Source: Actinoplanes sp. NBRC 103695
GTDB taxonomy: Bacteria; Actinomycetota; Actinomycetes; Mycobacteriales; Micromonosporaceae
Direction of reading: 5' to 3'
DNA: 64,000 bases
Assembly (NCBI RefSeq): GCF_030269485.1
Contig: NZ_BSTL01000014.1
Span: 110,097 to 174,096 of the forward strand
Shown here: piece by piece, positions 26,246-34,781 of the stretch
How the letters are laid out: each line of letters opens with the position of its first letter
How positions within the stretch are numbered: the stretch's first letter is position 1
Program-made: the position numbers and the translations under genes
Notes under the pieces: generated by a model
Databases searched by the model: none
Seen by the model: the letters and a program-made list of their open reading frames with translations, nothing else
What the model was told of the DNA's origin: nothing

Positions 26246-29004
26246 CCGTCCTGACGCGCCGCCAGTCTGATCAGCTCGGCGCGGGACGAGACGTTCAGCT
26301 TGGTGAAGACCTTGCGCAGGTGATAGTCGACCGTGCGCGGGCTGAGGAACATCTGCGCCGCCACCTCACGGTTGGTCGCGCCCTCGCCGACGATCCGGAC
26401 GATCTGCGTCTCCTGCGGCGTGAGCTGCTCGGTCGTGCCCGGATCCCGTTTGCGGGCGGTCTCGCCGGTGGCGCGCAGCTCGGCCGCCGCCAGCCCGGCC
26501 CAACCCGGCAGGCCGAGCCGCTCGAAGGTCTCGTGCGCCGCCCGCAGATGAGTGCGGGCCTCGGTCCGCCGCCGGCTCCGCCGCAACGCCTCCCCGAACA
26601 GCAACTCGGTGCGCGCGGCGTCGAACGGCCGCTCACGGTGAAGCAGCGCCTCGGCAAAGTAATGGTCGCGAGCCCGCCCACCCGGATCGCCACCACGCTG
26701 GTCGCGGGTGGGACCACCCGGATCGCCGCGGTGCTCGGGGGCGAGCAGACCCCGGCACCGCAGCACGAGCGCCAGACCCCACGCCGACCCGGTCTGATCG
26801 GCCCACGCCGACAGCCGGGCCAGCGCCTCGCGGGCGGTCGCCTCGTCGCCGGTCCGGACCGCGGCCTCGACCAGGTCCGCCGCCGAGAAGACGCCGACCA
26901 TCGGGTGGGACTCCCCCGGCCCGGCGGCGGCCAGGGCGGCCAACCGGTCGCGGGCCGGCCCGGGCCGCCCGGCGCCCAGGTCGAGCAGGCCGAGCGCCCA
27001 GGACGCGATGCCCGCCGCGGGAGCGAGCCGGTGGCCGATCGCGTGCGCGAGCGCAGCCGACGCGTACGCCCGGCACTCCTCCTCGCGGCCTCGGGCCGCC
27101 GCGATCCAGGCCAGCACGCTGCGCAGATGGGCGGCCGGGTTGTCCTGCCCGGTCTCGGTCGCGATCCGCAGGCCCTCGGTCGCGTTCGCCGCGCCGGCGG
27201 CGAACCGGCCGGTCCAGCCCTCCAGCGAGGAGAGCGGGGCGAGCAGCGACGGCAGCATCGAGGCGGCGCCCGCCGACCGGGCCCGGGTCACCGCCGTGGT
27301 GAACAGGCCGATGGCCACCGCGTCGTCACCGAGGAACATCGCGCCTGCCGCGCTGAGCAACATCGCCCGGAGATCACCGGTCGCGGTCGCGCCGCCCGCG
27401 ACCTCGCGCAGATGCCCGGCGGCCGCGGCGGTGTCGCCGCTGAGCAGCCGATCCAGGCCGAGCACAAGCTGCGCGCTGAGCGGGACGACCGCGCTCGCAA
27501 CCGGCAGCGCGGCCAGCCGGCGGGCGACCTCGTGCAGAGCGGCGGCATCGCCGGCCAGCCACGCCGACTGGCCGGCCTCGGTGAGCATCTGTGCCGCGCG
27601 CGGCGGGTCTTCGGCGGCCGCCCGTTCGGCGGCGCCGAGGAGGATCGCGTAGGCCGTGGTGAGCTCCCCGTTGGTCGACTCGATCGAGCCGCGCAGGTGA
27701 TCCGCCCGGGACCGCAGCGCCGGGCCGGCGACCCGGTCGAGCAGCGCGTTCGCCCGGTCCGGCAGCCCGCCCTGCCAGGCGGCCCCGGCCGCGGCGAGCA
27801 GCCGTTCACCGCGCGGGCCGGGAGACGCGGTCAGCGCCGCCGCGCGTTCGAAGGCGGTCGCCGCCGCCGCGTGCCCGCCACGCTGGCGGGCCCGGTCGGC
27901 GGTCCGGTGCAGTTCCGCCGCGACCGCCTCGTCCGGGCCGGGCGCCGCGGCGGCGAGATGCCAGGCGCGCCGGTCGGCGTTCTCGTCGCCGTCCAGGGCC
28001 GCGGCCAGCGCCTGCCGGGCGTCCCGCCGCTGCCAGAACGTCGCGCCCCGGTAGACCGCCGAGCGGACCAGCGGGTGCCGGAACTCGACGGTGCGGCCGT
28101 CGATCGTGACCAGTCCGGCCTTCTCCGCGGCGTCCAGCGCGCCGGCCGGCACCCCGAGCAGCTCGGCGGCTCGCAGGACCGGGCCGAGCTCACCGGTGTC
28201 CTCGGCGGCCGCTACCAGCAGCAACGTCTGCGTGGACGGGTCCTCACGGCGTACCCGATCAAGAAAGACCTGCTCCACCCCCGCGCCCACCGGCAGGCGG
28301 TCGGGCAGGGCCGCGCGCCCGGACAGCTGCTCGGCGGACAGCGCGCCGGGCAGTTCGAGCAGCGCGAGGGGGTTGCCGGCGGTGCTCGCCACCAGGCTGT
28401 CCCGGACCGCGGCGGGAAGCGGCGTGCCGGCCCGGGAGGCGAGCAGATCACCGGCGGACGCGGCGTCCAGGCCGGCGAGGGTGAGCTCCGGGAGCCCGGG
28501 TACGGCCTGGTCGCGCGCCGCGAACAGGATCACCACGCCTTCCGAGTCGAGCCGCCGGGCGGCGAAGGTCAGCGCGGCGGCCGACGCGCCGTCCAGCCAG
28601 TGCGCGTCGTCGACCAGGCACAGCAGGGGACGTTCCTCGGCCGCCTCGGCGAGGACGCTGAGCACGCCGAGCGACAGCAGGAAGCGGTCCTGGTCGGCGG
28701 CCGGGCCGAGACCGAACGCGCCGCGCAGGGCGTCGCGGAGCCGCTCGGGGATCACCTCGACGAGGTCGGCGACCGGGCGGAGCAGCTGGTGCACGGCGGC
28801 GAACGGGAACTCCGCCTCGGACTCGACGCCGGCGCCGCGCAGGACCCGCATCCCCGTCGCCTGCGCCGCGGCGTACCGGAGGAGGGCCGACTTGCCGATG
28901 CCCGCCTCGCCGCGCAGCACGAGGACGCCGCTGCGCCGGTCGGCCACCGCGGCGGACAGCAGCCCATCGATGAGCGCGCATTCCTTCTGCCGCCCGTGCA
29001 GCAT
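26242..29004 (-). CDS. Large LuxR-family transcriptional regulator (LAL type)
   Basis: A protein of about 920 residues with an N-terminal AAA/STAND ATPase (Walker A GEAGIGKS near 37, Walker B LLCLVDDAHWLDG near 130), a long helical TPR-like centre and a C-terminal LuxR helix-turn-helix (LTPQETQIVRIVGEGATNREVAAQMFL ... TVDYHLRKVFTKL). LAL regulators activate secondary-metabolite or sugar-use genes. ATG 29004 (LHGRQKECALIDGLL) is preferred because the usual family start is just ahead of the ATPase; the frame is open to 29079. It is divergent from the FAD monooxygenase at 29103, a likely target, and its stop overlaps the truncated monooxygenase frame. Confidence 0.9.
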   Translation of the reverse strand: MLHGRQKECALIDGLLSAAVADRRSGVLVLRGEAGIGKSALLRYAAAQATGMRVLRGAGVESEAEFPFAAVHQLLRPVADLVEVIPERLRDALRGAFGLGPAADQDRFLLSLGVLSVLAEAAEERPLLCLVDDAHWLDGASAAALTFAARRLDSEGVVILFAARDQAVPGLPELTLAGLDAASAGDLLASRAGTPLPAAVRDSLVASTAGNPLALLELPGALSAEQLSGRAALPDRLPVGAGVEQVFLDRVRREDPSTQTLLLVAAAEDTGELGPVLRAAELLGVPAGALDAAEKAGLVTIDGRTVEFRHPLVRSAVYRGATFWQRRDARQALAAALDGDENADRRAWHLAAAAPGPDEAVAAELHRTADRARQRGGHAAAATAFERAAALTASPGPRGERLLAAAGAAWQGGLPDRANALLDRVAGPALRSRADHLRGSIESTNGELTTAYAILLGAAERAAAEDPPRAAQMLTEAGQSAWLAGDAAALHEVARRLAALPVASAVVPLSAQLVLGLDRLLSGDTAAAAGHLREVAGGATATGDLRAMLLSAAGAMFLGDDAVAIGLFTTAVTRARSAGAASMLPSLLAPLSSLEGWTGRFAAGAANATEGLRIATETGQDNPAAHLRSVLAWIAAARGREEECRAYASAALAHAIGHRLAPAAGIASWALGLLDLGAGRPGPARDRLAALAAAGPGESHPMVGVFSAADLVEAAVRTGDEATAREALARLSAWADQTGSAWGLALVLRCRGLLAPEHRGDPGGPTRDQRGGDPGGRARDHYFAEALLHRERPFDAARTELLFGEALRRSRRRTEARTHLRAAHETFERLGLPGWAGLAAAELRATGETARKRDPGTTEQLTPQETQIVRIVGEGATNREVAAQMFLSPRTVDYHLRKVFTKLNVSSRAELIRLAARQDG

Positions 29005-29102
29005 GCCGCCGATCGTACGGGACCGGTGACGTCGCTGATGCGAGCGAATGCTCCGCGGTCGCAGGCTGTGGTCGTCCACCGAACGATCCGAAAGGGACCG
29101 CC

Positions 29103-30545
29103 ATGAATTCCGCTGATGTGATCGTCGTCGGCGCCGGGCCGACCGGCCTGGCCCTCGCCGGTGAGCTGGCGCTCGCCGGGGTCCGCGTCCGCCTGCTGGA
29201 GCGGCGGCGCGAGGAGCCCAACATCACCCGCGCGTTCGCCCTGCACGCCCGCACGCTGGAGCTGCTCGACGCCCGGGGCCTGGCCGACGAGGTGCTGCAG
29301 CACGGCGTACGCGTGACCAGCATCGCGCCCGTGCCCGGCTCGACCCTCGACCTGACCATCCTGGACAGCCGCTTCCCGATGATCTTCATCGCCCCGCAGA
29401 GCGGCACCGAGAAGGTGCTGCGCGCCCACGCCGAACGACTCGGCGTGGAGATCGTCCCGGACACCGAGGTGCTCGGTTTCCGGCAGGACGACGACGGTGT
29501 GACCGTCGAGATCGGCGGCGCGAACCCGGGCACCGAGCGGGCCCGCTACCTGGTCGGCTGCGACGGCGCGCACAGCACGGTGCGGCGGCTGGCCGGCATC
29601 GACTTCGCCGGGAAGCAGTACCAGACGCACATCCTGCTCGCCGACGTGCACCTGGCCGAGCCGCCGCAGGAGGCGATGTTCGCCCGGACCGGTGACGACG
29701 GCGCGGTGATCATCGTGCCGTTCGGTGACGGCTGGTTCCGGGCGATCGCGTGGGACCGCAAACGCGACCGGGTGCCGCTGAGCGAGCCGGTCACCGACGA
29801 CGAGATGCGCGACGCCTTCCACCGGATCGCCGGCGGCGACCTGGGCATGGGCGAGCCGCGCTGGACCAGCCGGTTCCTCAGCGAACGCCGTCAGGCCTCC
29901 CGCTACCGGGCGGGCCGGGTCTTCCTGGCCGGCGACGCCGCGCACGTCCACTCCCCGCTCGGCGGCCAGGGCATGAACACCGGCATCCAGGACGCGATGA
30001 ACCTGGGCTGGAAGCTGGCCGCCGCCGTGCACGGGACCGCGGCGCCGTGGTTGCTGGACAGTTACCAGGCCGAGCGGCACCCGGTCGGCGAGCAGGTGCT
30101 CCGGCTGACCGACGCGTTCAACGGCATGGTGCTCGGCCGCAAGCGCCCGCGTTCCCTGGTGCAGGCGCTGGCGGTGCGCGCGATCCTCCGTTTCGGGCGC
30201 ACCCGGCGGATGCTGGCCGGCCGGGTCAGCGGGATCGGCGTCCGCTACCCGGCCCGGGGCGCGGGCGCGCACCGGTGGGCCGGCCGCCGGATGCCGGACG
30301 TCGGCCGTCTCTACGAGCAGTTGCGCGACGGCCGGTTCGTGCTGGTCACGCGCGAGCCGCTGGCCTTGGGCGACACGCCCGGCGTCACGGTGGTCCGGCG
30401 CGAGGCGCTGCCGGGTCCGGCGATGATTCTGGTACGCCCGGACGGCTACGTCGCGTGGGCCTCCGACCGCATGCTGACCCCGGCGGAGACGACCGCCGCG
30501 ATCGCCGGCCGGACCGGCCACCTGCCCCGGAAGGTCCGCCGTTAG
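29103..30545 (+). CDS. FAD-dependent aromatic monooxygenase
   Basis: A 480-residue group A flavoprotein hydroxylase beginning right at the FAD domain: GAGPTG at residues 9-14, DG motif GCDGAHSTVRR (about 155), GD motif AGDAAHVHSPLGGQGMNTG (about 277) and a C-terminal domain ending with VRPDGYVAWASD. It resembles the tetracycline/anthracycline hydroxylase group that acts on aromatic polyketides. GAAAGGGA upstream supports the ATG. It is transcribed away from the LAL regulator, its probable activator, and converges with the protease gene 3 bp downstream. Confidence 0.92.
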   Translation: MNSADVIVVGAGPTGLALAGELALAGVRVRLLERRREEPNITRAFALHARTLELLDARGLADEVLQHGVRVTSIAPVPGSTLDLTILDSRFPMIFIAPQSGTEKVLRAHAERLGVEIVPDTEVLGFRQDDDGVTVEIGGANPGTERARYLVGCDGAHSTVRRLAGIDFAGKQYQTHILLADVHLAEPPQEAMFARTGDDGAVIIVPFGDGWFRAIAWDRKRDRVPLSEPVTDDEMRDAFHRIAGGDLGMGEPRWTSRFLSERRQASRYRAGRVFLAGDAAHVHSPLGGQGMNTGIQDAMNLGWKLAAAVHGTAAPWLLDSYQAERHPVGEQVLRLTDAFNGMVLGRKRPRSLVQALAVRAILRFGRTRRMLAGRVSGIGVRYPARGAGAHRWAGRRMPDVGRLYEQLRDGRFVLVTREPLALGDTPGVTVVRREALPGPAMILVRPDGYVAWASDRMLTPAETTAAIAGRTGHLPRKVRR

Positions 30546-30548
30546 GAC

Positions 30549-31787
30549 CTAGGTCGGGAAGTCCGCGCAGATGCCGGGCCAGGACGGCTTGCCCTGGTTC
30601 TTCCAGGGTGAGTTGGTCTCGAGGTTGAGCGGCGGCGAGCCGGCCAGGTCGACGTAGCCCATCGACGGGGTGCCGCCGCAGGCCGTCGCGCCGGTCTCGG
30701 CCAGATACTTCGCTTGCAGGGCGCTCAGCCGGGGCGCCGCGAAGGAGCTGCCGAAGCTGTCCGGGAGCAGGGCGGCCGGGCCGGTCGCGTCGAGCGTGAC
30801 CTCGCCGGAGTTGAAGCGTTCGGCGATCTTCGGCTCGGCGTCGACGCCGGCGCTGGCCACGAAGTCCCACAGCGCGGGCGCGAACGGGAACGGCAGGCCG
30901 ATGCGGTTGCCCTTGGCGTCGCGGACGCCGTTGCCGGCCGCGGCCACCGGGACGATCGTCAGCGACGAGTGGTCGCGGCGGAAACCGGCCCAGGCCTGGT
31001 CGTGGATCAGCCGGGCCAGCGGCGGCTTCTCGGGGTTGAACTCGCGGACGTCGATCGTGCGGTAGTACGCGCCGGTCAACGGGGACCGCAGCGAGGCGAG
31101 GCGAGCATCCCGCAGCAGCGTGGTGGTGAAGGCGCCGGCGCGTACCAGAGCGGGGTCGAGCTTGCCCGAGCCGTCGAGGTAGTCCTTCAGGGCGTCCTTC
31201 AGCTCGCCGGTCGGGTCGCCGCCGATCATGTCGTCGTAGGTGGCCAGCAGCTCGTCGAGGGACTTGTCGCCGAGCCAGCCGACCACGTCGCAGGGCACCA
31301 CCACGAAGCTGAGGTTGAGCACGATGCGCTCGAAGCCGTCCTTGCGCAGCGCGGCGATCTGGTCGCGGAGGCCGGCGAGGAGCTCGTCGACGCGGTAGCG
31401 GTCGGCGTGCACGGCCACCTCGCGCAGCGCGTACTTCTCGCCGGAGATGACATAGGTCCACTCGGTGAGGGTGCCGGTGTCGACGTCCGGCGGTGCGCCG
31501 GCGACGGTCGTCAATTCGTCCCTGAGTACGCGGTACACGAGTTCGCCGTGCGAATGGCCGGACGGCGGCAGGTCGTCGCCGGCGCCGTTGGAGCCGACCT
31601 CGTTGACGCCGACGGTGCAGTTGTCGTCGCGCGTACCGGAGCGGGCCTTGGGGTTCTTGCCCAGCCCGAAGTCGTCGACGACGAGGACGGCGACACTTCC
31701 CGGAACCGGCGTGGCAGGGACAGCGGAGGCGGGGGCCGGGACGGCGATGAGAGTCAGGGCGAGCAGGACTCCGAGAGCGGGTCTCAT
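30549..31787 (-). CDS. Secreted subtilisin-like (S8) serine protease
   Basis: A 412-residue exported protein: signal peptide (MRPALGVLLALTLIAVPAPA, cleavage near residue 22), catalytic Asp in AVLVVDDFG (38-39), catalytic His in GHSHGELV (His80), oxyanion Asn in VAAAGNG and catalytic Ser in GSSFAAP (about 354). The order D-H-S and the spacing fit clan SB. It lacks a visible inhibitor propeptide and carries a large insertion between His and Ser that is rich in charged helices, which is unusual for S8 enzymes. It is the second gene of an operon with a SARP-type regulator (ATGA overlap). Confidence 0.82.
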   Translation of the reverse strand: MRPALGVLLALTLIAVPAPASAVPATPVPGSVAVLVVDDFGLGKNPKARSGTRDDNCTVGVNEVGSNGAGDDLPPSGHSHGELVYRVLRDELTTVAGAPPDVDTGTLTEWTYVISGEKYALREVAVHADRYRVDELLAGLRDQIAALRKDGFERIVLNLSFVVVPCDVVGWLGDKSLDELLATYDDMIGGDPTGELKDALKDYLDGSGKLDPALVRAGAFTTTLLRDARLASLRSPLTGAYYRTIDVREFNPEKPPLARLIHDQAWAGFRRDHSSLTIVPVAAAGNGVRDAKGNRIGLPFPFAPALWDFVASAGVDAEPKIAERFNSGEVTLDATGPAALLPDSFGSSFAAPRLSALQAKYLAETGATACGGTPSMGYVDLAGSPPLNLETNSPWKNQGKPSWPGICADFPT

Positions 31788-32461
31788 AAGAACGCAGACT
31801 GTCGGGATGAGACGGCCGGCACAACGGAACTGACGGAAAGCAGATCGCGAATCAGCCCGTCCACCAGATCACGCAGTCCGATGTCCTCCGGATTGCACAC
31901 CTGCAGCCGGTCCAGGGCGGCCACCGCCTCCCGGGTACGGTCCATCGCCACGCAGCCGGTGACCAGCGCGCGGCAGGCCCGATCGCGCAACCGGGCCAGC
32001 CGGTCCCGGTGATCGGCGACGAACGCCTTGTCCGGCAGGCCGAGCAGCGGCGTCTCGGTCCACATGCCCAGCGCCGCGATCAGCAGGTCCACGCCGACCT
32101 CGTCGTGGGCCGCCGCCGCCCGGAACACCGTGCCGGCGAACACGTACAGGTCCACCTCGCCGCCGTCGAGCAGCAGCCGGTAGCCGGTGCGCGCCCCGCG
32201 TTCGGTGACCAGCAGGCCGGGCGGGAGACAGCGGCGCAGCTCGCCGATCCGCTTGTGGACGCCGACCCGCTGCTCGCGCCGCACCACCGGGGCCGGGGCG
32301 GGCCACGCGTCGGCGTAGAGGTCGTCGGCGTAGACCAGGCCGCCCCGGGCGAGCACCAGCCGGGCGAGCATGGTCCGGGTGATCGGTGGCAGATCGGCGT
32401 CAACACCGTCCACTTCGGCCGAGAAGATCCCGAAACCGGTGAACCGTAATCGCTTTTGCAT
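31784..32461 (-). CDS. Small SARP/BTAD transcriptional regulator
   Basis: A 225-residue regulator with a winged helix (RFTGFGIFSAEVDGVDADLP ... YADDLYADAWP) and a bacterial transcriptional activator domain (about 95-205), without the ATPase or TPR parts of AfsR. Short SARPs are pathway-specific activators. ATG at 32461; the open frame continues upstream to 35203 but that part is antisense to other genes. Its stop overlaps the protease start, so the two form an operon. Three 11-bp-spaced repeats lie in the 84-bp divergent promoter shared with the STAND gene. Confidence 0.85.
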   Translation of the reverse strand: MQKRLRFTGFGIFSAEVDGVDADLPPITRTMLARLVLARGGLVYADDLYADAWPAPAPVVRREQRVGVHKRIGELRRCLPPGLLVTERGARTGYRLLLDGGEVDLYVFAGTVFRAAAAHDEVGVDLLIAALGMWTETPLLGLPDKAFVADHRDRLARLRDRACRALVTGCVAMDRTREAVAALDRLQVCNPEDIGLRDLVDGLIRDLLSVSSVVPAVSSRQSAFL

Positions 32462-32501
32462 GTCGGCAAGCGTGCGCCGACCAGGTACAACCAGAACAGT
32501 G

Positions 32502-32530
32502 CTGCTGCGGAACTGCTGAAGTTCTGCTGA
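32502..32530. promoter_or_regulatory. Three 11-bp direct repeats in the SARP/STAND divergent promoter
   Basis: CTGCTG occurs at 32502, 32513 and 32524, exactly 11 bp apart; two copies continue as CTGCTGA and the first as CTGCTGC. Three evenly spaced heptamers with 4-bp spacers is the classic SARP binding geometry. The site is between the SARP start (32461) and the STAND gene start (32546), so it could serve both. Confidence 0.6.
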
Positions 32531-32545
32531 AACAGTGGAGGGGCG

Positions 32546-34693
32546 TTGGCCGGGTTCAGCAAGCACCGGTGGCCGGCCGGCGGACCGGAACGTGAGCTTC
32601 TGGAGTATCTCGACGATCTGCACCGCGCGCACGGCCAGCCGTCGATGGCCCGGATCGGCAAGGCCGTGGGGCTGGTCGCCGGCACCGTGTCGGCGTTCTT
32701 CACCGGCGCGCGCCCGATCGGTCCCGAGCGGCTGCAGGCGATCGTCGCCTATCTGGACGGCGACCCCGCCCATGCCGAGGTGTTGCGGCGCGCTGCCGCC
32801 ACCGTACGCAATGATCGGCGCGCGGTGGCGGAGAAGCCGGGGTGGACCGCCGACGCGGAAGGGACCACCCGGCTGGATGTGATCCTCTTCGACACGGCGG
32901 TGAACCGGCTGAACCGGCCGGAGCTGATGGTCGGCCGGCAGCGGATGATCGAAGCGGTGAGCTCCCGGCTCGACGACGGCGGGCGGGTGCTGCTGCACGG
33001 GCTGGGCGGCGCCGGGAAGACCGCGATCGCGGCCACCATCGCCGACCGGTCGGTGGACGCGCGTCAGGGCCCTTATCTCTGGCTGCGCACCGGCAGCGCC
33101 GACGAGGACGTGCTGCTCGACGGGCTGGCCCGCTGCCTGGCCACCGCGCTGGGGCTGGGCGCGGGCGTCCCGGCCGCGGGCGACGCGCGGCTGATGACGA
33201 TCGGCCGGCAGCTCGTCGAGATCGGCGTACGCCTGTGCGTGCTCGACGACGTCTGGAACGCGGCCGCCCTGCACACCGTGCTGCGGGCGATCCCGGCCGG
33301 GATCTCGGTGCTGGTCACGTCCCGGCTCAAGCTGGGCGTCGAGCATCAGATCGAGGTGGACGGGCTGGAACCGGCCGAGGCGACCCGGCTGCTCGCCCAC
33401 CACGCGCGCGAGGACGCGTACGCCGGGCACCCGGACGCCGCGGCGCTGTGCCGCGACCTGTGGCACCACCCGTACCTGATCGAGATCGCCGGGCACCGCC
33501 TGCGCCAGTACGCGCTGAACCCGGCCGACCTTCGTCAGGAGGTCGACGGCTCGCCGCACGACCTGGCCATGCCGGCCGGGTTCGCCGCACCCGGCCGGGA
33601 GAACGCGCGCCGCCTGCTGGACACCACGATCGACGCGTTCCCCCAGGCCGACGCGCGGGCGGCGCTGGGCGCGATCGGCGGGCTGGCCAGCGGCACGATC
33701 ACGCCGCAGCTGCTGGCCTGCTGCCTCGGGATCAGCCTCAACCGGTCCCGCGCGGCGCTGAACGCGCTGGTGGACGTGAGTTTCGCGAAGCGCTCGGCGG
33801 GCGTCTACGTGCTCCACGACCTGACGGTCGGCTACGCCCGGTCGGTGCTGACGCCGGTTCCGCCGCGCGTTCTCGACTTCGTCGTGGCGTACGCGGATGA
33901 TCATGATCTTCTGGCTCGCGAGCTGGACAACATCGTGGCGGCGGCCGCCTCCGACCCGGCCATCGTCACGAGCCTCGCGTCCTGCGGGTACCTGGATACG
34001 CACGGTCACACGCTCCCGCTGCTGCGGCTGCTCGACCAGGCCATCGCGTCCGGCCACGGCGACCAGCACCTGCTGCTCAGCAAGCGCGGCAACGCCAGCT
34101 TCAACGAGGAGGACTACCCGGCCGCCGTCACGTCCTACCGGGCCGCGCTCGCCCTCGCGCCGACGTCGCAACGGCAGGTGATCCTGCTCAGCGTGATCGC
34201 CAAGGCGCTCGCCGAGGACGGCCGGCAGGCAGAGGCAGAACAGACCTTCACCCAGGCGTACGCGCTGGCAGCGGCGACCTCCGACGAGGTCGGCACCATG
34301 CGCACGCTCGAGGCACACAGCGTGGCGGCGTTCCGGCGGCGCGACTTCGCCCTGGTGAGGGATCTGACGTCGCGCGGTGTCGAGCTCAGCCGCGCCCTCG
34401 GCGACCGCGCCGCCGAGGCGATCTTCCTCAACAATCTCGGCTCGGCCCACTTCGAGATCGGCGTCTCCGAAGCGCTCCGCTACCACCGGGAGGCGATGGA
34501 GATCGCGGCGGACAACGAGCACATCCTCGCGCTCACCAACCGCTGCCTCGGCGCCGACTATCACGCCCAGGAGAAATTCGACCCGGCCCGCGCGCATTTC
34601 GGCGAGGCGCTGCGGCTCTACCAGCGGCTCGGGCAGTCCCGGCGCGAGGCCAAGGTCCGGATCCTCATGCAGAGATTCGGATATCTGACTTAG
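32546..34693 (+). CDS. STAND-type NB-ARC ATPase with N-terminal helix-turn-helix and TPR repeats
   Basis: A 715-residue protein: an N-terminal segment of about 75 residues with a phage-repressor-like helix-turn-helix pattern (MARIGKAVGLVAGTVSAFFTG), an NB-ARC ATPase (P-loop GLGGAGKTA, kinase-2 LCVLDDVW), a winged-helix region and TPRs in the last 250 residues (SFNEEDYPAAVTSYRAAL and later copies). STAND proteins oligomerise on sensing a ligand. The start is TTG at 32546, chosen because GGAGGGG is placed correctly. It is divergent from the SARP/protease operon and may share its control. Confidence 0.85.
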   Translation: MAGFSKHRWPAGGPERELLEYLDDLHRAHGQPSMARIGKAVGLVAGTVSAFFTGARPIGPERLQAIVAYLDGDPAHAEVLRRAAATVRNDRRAVAEKPGWTADAEGTTRLDVILFDTAVNRLNRPELMVGRQRMIEAVSSRLDDGGRVLLHGLGGAGKTAIAATIADRSVDARQGPYLWLRTGSADEDVLLDGLARCLATALGLGAGVPAAGDARLMTIGRQLVEIGVRLCVLDDVWNAAALHTVLRAIPAGISVLVTSRLKLGVEHQIEVDGLEPAEATRLLAHHAREDAYAGHPDAAALCRDLWHHPYLIEIAGHRLRQYALNPADLRQEVDGSPHDLAMPAGFAAPGRENARRLLDTTIDAFPQADARAALGAIGGLASGTITPQLLACCLGISLNRSRAALNALVDVSFAKRSAGVYVLHDLTVGYARSVLTPVPPRVLDFVVAYADDHDLLARELDNIVAAAASDPAIVTSLASCGYLDTHGHTLPLLRLLDQAIASGHGDQHLLLSKRGNASFNEEDYPAAVTSYRAALALAPTSQRQVILLSVIAKALAEDGRQAEAEQTFTQAYALAAATSDEVGTMRTLEAHSVAAFRRRDFALVRDLTSRGVELSRALGDRAAEAIFLNNLGSAHFEIGVSEALRYHREAMEIAADNEHILALTNRCLGADYHAQEKFDPARAHFGEALRLYQRLGQSRREAKVRILMQRFGYLT

Positions 34694-34781
34694 CGCGGCA
34701 GCAGTTCCCCCGTTGTTTCGGAAGCAGCAACCGCCGTCTCCTGAGCCGGACCATTCGTGGTTTGTCAGGGGAGGAACGGTC

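Noticed and set aside
26320..29106. A 928-residue open frame on the plus strand
   Set aside because: Antisense shadow of the LAL regulator.
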